Shown in pieces: positions 5,523-10,574 of a stretch of DNA of 10,574 nucleotides. Source of the stretch: an uncultured Alphaproteobacteria bacterium (GTDB lineage Bacteria > Pseudomonadota > Alphaproteobacteria > CALKHQ01); NCBI GenBank assembly GCA_937988735.1, contig CALKHQ010000129.1, positions 1-10,574 of the forward strand. Reading direction: 5' to 3'. The notes below the pieces were generated by a model. The model searched no databases. It was not told where the DNA came from and saw only the letters and a program-made list of their open reading frames with translations. The position numbers were made by a program, and so were the translations under genes. Every line of letters begins with the position of its first letter. Position 1 is the first letter of the stretch.

Positions 5523-6362
5523 ATGCCGAGTTCTGCCGACACCACCGCCCCGATGCAAGCAGAGGCCATGCCCGGGCCGCGGCTGCGCAGCTATGGCGCG
5601 GTCAACGGCCGCGGCCTGTGGACCCTGTACCTGAAGGAGGTCCGCCGCTTCCTCAAGGTGTTCCAGCAGACCGTCGCGGCCCCGGTGGTCACGACCCTGC
5701 TGTTCTTCGCCATCTTCACGCTCGCGCTGGGGCGCACGGTGGAGATGGTGCACGGGGTCAGCTTCGGGGCCTTCCTCGCGCCCGGGCTGGTGATGATGGC
5801 GATGGTGCAGAACGCCTTCGCCAACACCTCGTCCAGCCTGGTGATCGGCAAGATCCAGGGCAACATCGTCGACGTGATGATGCCCCCGCTGGCGCCGTGG
5901 GAGCTGACGGTGGGCTTCGCGCTCGGCGGGGTCAGCCGCGGCATCCTCGTCGGCTTCGTCACCGCCGCGGTGATCGCGCTGTTCGCGCCGGTGGCCATCC
6001 ACGACTGGGGCGCGGTGGCCTATTTCGCGCTCGCCGCCTGCCTGATGCTGTCGCTGCTCGGGCTCATCGGCGGCATCTGGTCGGAGAAGTTCGAACACAT
6101 GGCGGCGGTGACCAACTTCATCGTCACCCCGCTCACCTTCCTCTCCGGCACCTTCTACTCGATCGACCGGCTGCCGCCCTTCTGGCAGGCGATCGCCCAT
6201 GTGAACCCGTTCTTCTACATGATCGACGGCTTCCGCTACGGCTTCATCGGACATGCCGATGCGCCGGTGTGGCTGGGCATGATCGTGCTCGCAGTCGCCG
6301 ACGTGCTGCTGCTGCTGCTCGCCTGGTGGCTGTTCCGCATCGGCTACAAGCTGAAGTCGTGA
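5523..6362 (+). CDS. ABC-2 type transporter permease (first of a pair)
   Basis: A 279-residue inner-membrane protein of the ABC-2 permease family, to which NodJ and DrrB also belong. These permeases form the membrane channel of exporters for drugs, lipids or polysaccharides. After a soluble N-terminus comes an amphipathic segment, LWTLYLKEVRRFLKVF (32-47). Six hydrophobic spans follow at roughly 52-70, 82-100, 137-157, 163-183, 195-213 and 248-271. The family signature near the C-terminus is clear: NFIVTPLTFLSGTFYSIDRL (198-217), then VNPFFYMIDGFRYGFIG (227-243). The ATG at 5523 has CGGAG five bases upstream. The next gene starts 8 bases after its stop and encodes a paralogue. No ATP-binding subunit is in the window, so the substrate cannot be inferred. 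Confidence 0.92.
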   Translation: MPSSADTTAPMQAEAMPGPRLRSYGAVNGRGLWTLYLKEVRRFLKVFQQTVAAPVVTTLLFFAIFTLALGRTVEMVHGVSFGAFLAPGLVMMAMVQNAFANTSSSLVIGKIQGNIVDVMMPPLAPWELTVGFALGGVSRGILVGFVTAAVIALFAPVAIHDWGAVAYFALAACLMLSLLGLIGGIWSEKFEHMAAVTNFIVTPLTFLSGTFYSIDRLPPFWQAIAHVNPFFYMIDGFRYGFIGHADAPVWLGMIVLAVADVLLLLLAWWLFRIGYKLKS

Positions 6363-6370
6363 GGACGAGA

Positions 6371-7207
6371 GTGTCGGAGCCGCTTCCCGTGCCGCCCGCG
6401 CCGCCGCTGTGGCGGCAGCCCCGCGCCCCGGGTGTGTTCGCCGGCTTCTGGGCGCTCTACATCCGCGAGCTGCGCCGCCAGCGCCGCGCCGTCGCCTTCG
6501 CGCTGGTGCCCCAGGCGCTGACCGCCGCGCTGCTGATGGCGATCTTCGATCTCGCCTCGCCGGAAGGGATCGCCGGGCAGATGCCGGGCGCCGACGTCCC
6601 GATCACCCTCGGCGCCTTCATCGCGCCGGGCCTGATCGCCATCACCATGCTCAACATCGCCTTCCAGACGACGGCGTTCACCATCCTTCACGCCAAGATC
6701 GACGGCTTCATCGACATCGAGCTGATGGCGCCGCTGTCCGCCATCTCGCGCCTGTTCGCCCACGGCCTGCTGGGAACGACCATGGGCGTCCTGGTCGGCC
6801 TCGCGGTCGGCGTGGTGCTGGCGTTCGTGGTTGACATGCCGTTCCCGGATCCCCTCCAGGCGGTGCTGTTCGCCGTGCTCGGCGCCTGGTGCATCTCGCT
6901 GTTCGGCATCTTCGCCGGCCTGTGGGCGCGGAAGTGGGACTCGCTTTCCGCCATCTCCACCTTCATCGTCACCCCGCTGGTCTTTCTCTCCGGCGCCTTC
7001 GCGCCCGTGTCCGGTTTCGAGGCGCCGTTCGCGGATCTGGTCGCCAACCAGCCGTTCCATTTCGTGATCGACGGCGTGCGTGGCGGGCTCACCGGCGCAC
7101 AGGATGCATCGGCGCTGGTCGGCGCGCTCGGCATGGGCGCCATCGCCGCCGTGGGCGCGTGGGCCGTGGGCCGGCTGATCCGGGCCGGTTTCAACACCGT
7201 CGCCTGA
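6371..7207 (+). CDS. ABC-2 type transporter permease (second of a pair)
   Basis: A 278-residue membrane protein that is a clear paralogue of the gene just upstream. Matching landmarks are GAFIAPGL (81-88), KIDGFIDIELMAPL (109-122, versus KIQGNIVDVMMPPL), GLWARKW (183-189) and STFIVTPLVFLSGAFAPVSG (196-215). The C-terminal NQPFHFVIDGVRGGLTG (226-242) aligns with the NPFFYMIDGFRYGF block of its partner. About six membrane spans are visible. The N-terminus is proline-rich and soluble. The start is GTG at 6371, with AGGA five bases upstream and only 8 bases after the previous stop, so the two are translationally coupled. The likely product is one half of a heterodimeric export channel. An ATG start further in is possible, but none has as good a ribosome site. 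Confidence 0.9.
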   Translation: MSEPLPVPPAPPLWRQPRAPGVFAGFWALYIRELRRQRRAVAFALVPQALTAALLMAIFDLASPEGIAGQMPGADVPITLGAFIAPGLIAITMLNIAFQTTAFTILHAKIDGFIDIELMAPLSAISRLFAHGLLGTTMGVLVGLAVGVVLAFVVDMPFPDPLQAVLFAVLGAWCISLFGIFAGLWARKWDSLSAISTFIVTPLVFLSGAFAPVSGFEAPFADLVANQPFHFVIDGVRGGLTGAQDASALVGALGMGAIAAVGAWAVGRLIRAGFNTVA

Positions 7208-7315
7208 ATTCCCCCCTGCGACATTTAATCGTGCTTTTACCGGGCCACCCTAATGTTGGCCGCGGTGGCCGGGCCCCCTGCCGGGCCGCCGCGGAACAAC
7301 CACGCGGTTGCCCCG
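7208..7315 (+). promoter_or_regulatory. Gap with AT-rich stretch and strong hairpin before the kinase
   Basis: This 108-base gap holds an AT-rich stretch at about 7221-7240, unusual in this window and a plausible promoter, though no clean -35/-10 pair is visible. Next comes a stem formed by GCGGTGGCC (7262-7270) and GGCCGCCGC (7284-7292), nine pairs including one G-U, with a 13-base loop. No T-run follows, so it is not a standard terminator for the permeases. An in-frame ATG at 7253 would make this hairpin coding. Confidence 0.35.

Positions 7316-10574
<3,259 letters not shown>

Noticed and set aside
5493..7060. Minus-strand frames opposite the permeases (5493-6254 and 6344-7060)
   Set aside because: They are Asp/Glu/His/Arg-rich mirrors of hydrophobic membrane codons, a known artefact; the plus-strand permease motifs are clear.

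Overview
This high-GC window looks chromosomal and alphaproteobacterial. It is most like the Rhodospirillales, although the exact genus cannot be read from it. The pointers are the aroA-cmk-rpsA gene order, a class II (Agrobacterium CP4-like) EPSP synthase, an acidic zinc-ribbon protein of the FYDLN/TIGR02300 type that is typical of Alphaproteobacteria, and very strong G/C third-position bias in every gene. That same bias creates long spurious reading frames opposite the real genes. I see no insertion sequence, phage gene, CRISPR array, tRNA or rRNA.

Layout. Positions 1-4051 are read leftwards (minus strand): aroA (shikimate pathway), then cmk (CMP/dCMP kinase) two bases later, then rpsA (ribosomal protein S1) after a structured 148-base gap. 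After two hairpins come the first 29 codons of a transketolase gene, which runs off the left edge. Positions 4052-4351 are a divergent promoter region. Rightwards from it lies the acidic zinc-ribbon protein (4352-4813), which converges on a recX gene (minus, 4846-5403). From 5523 everything reads rightwards: two tandem, paralogous ABC-2 type permeases without an adjacent ATPase, and then a large cytoplasmic hybrid sensor kinase. The kinase has about five PAS domains, HisKA, HATPase and a receiver, and it is still open at the right edge.

How the genes fit together. The left block is housekeeping: chorismate synthesis, pyrimidine nucleotide salvage and translation. recX is a modulator of RecA and stands alone here. 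The two permeases overlap functionally (8-base spacing, coupled GTG start) and probably form one heterodimeric exporter whose ATPase is encoded elsewhere. The kinase may be co-transcribed with them or have its own promoter in the 108-base gap.

I do not see a clearly new multi-gene system. The points most worth a second look are the acidic zinc-ribbon protein of unknown function, the permease pair lacking an ATPase, the five-PAS hybrid kinase, the glycine at the glyphosate-discriminating position of a class II EPSP synthase, and the alternative hairpins in front of rpsA.
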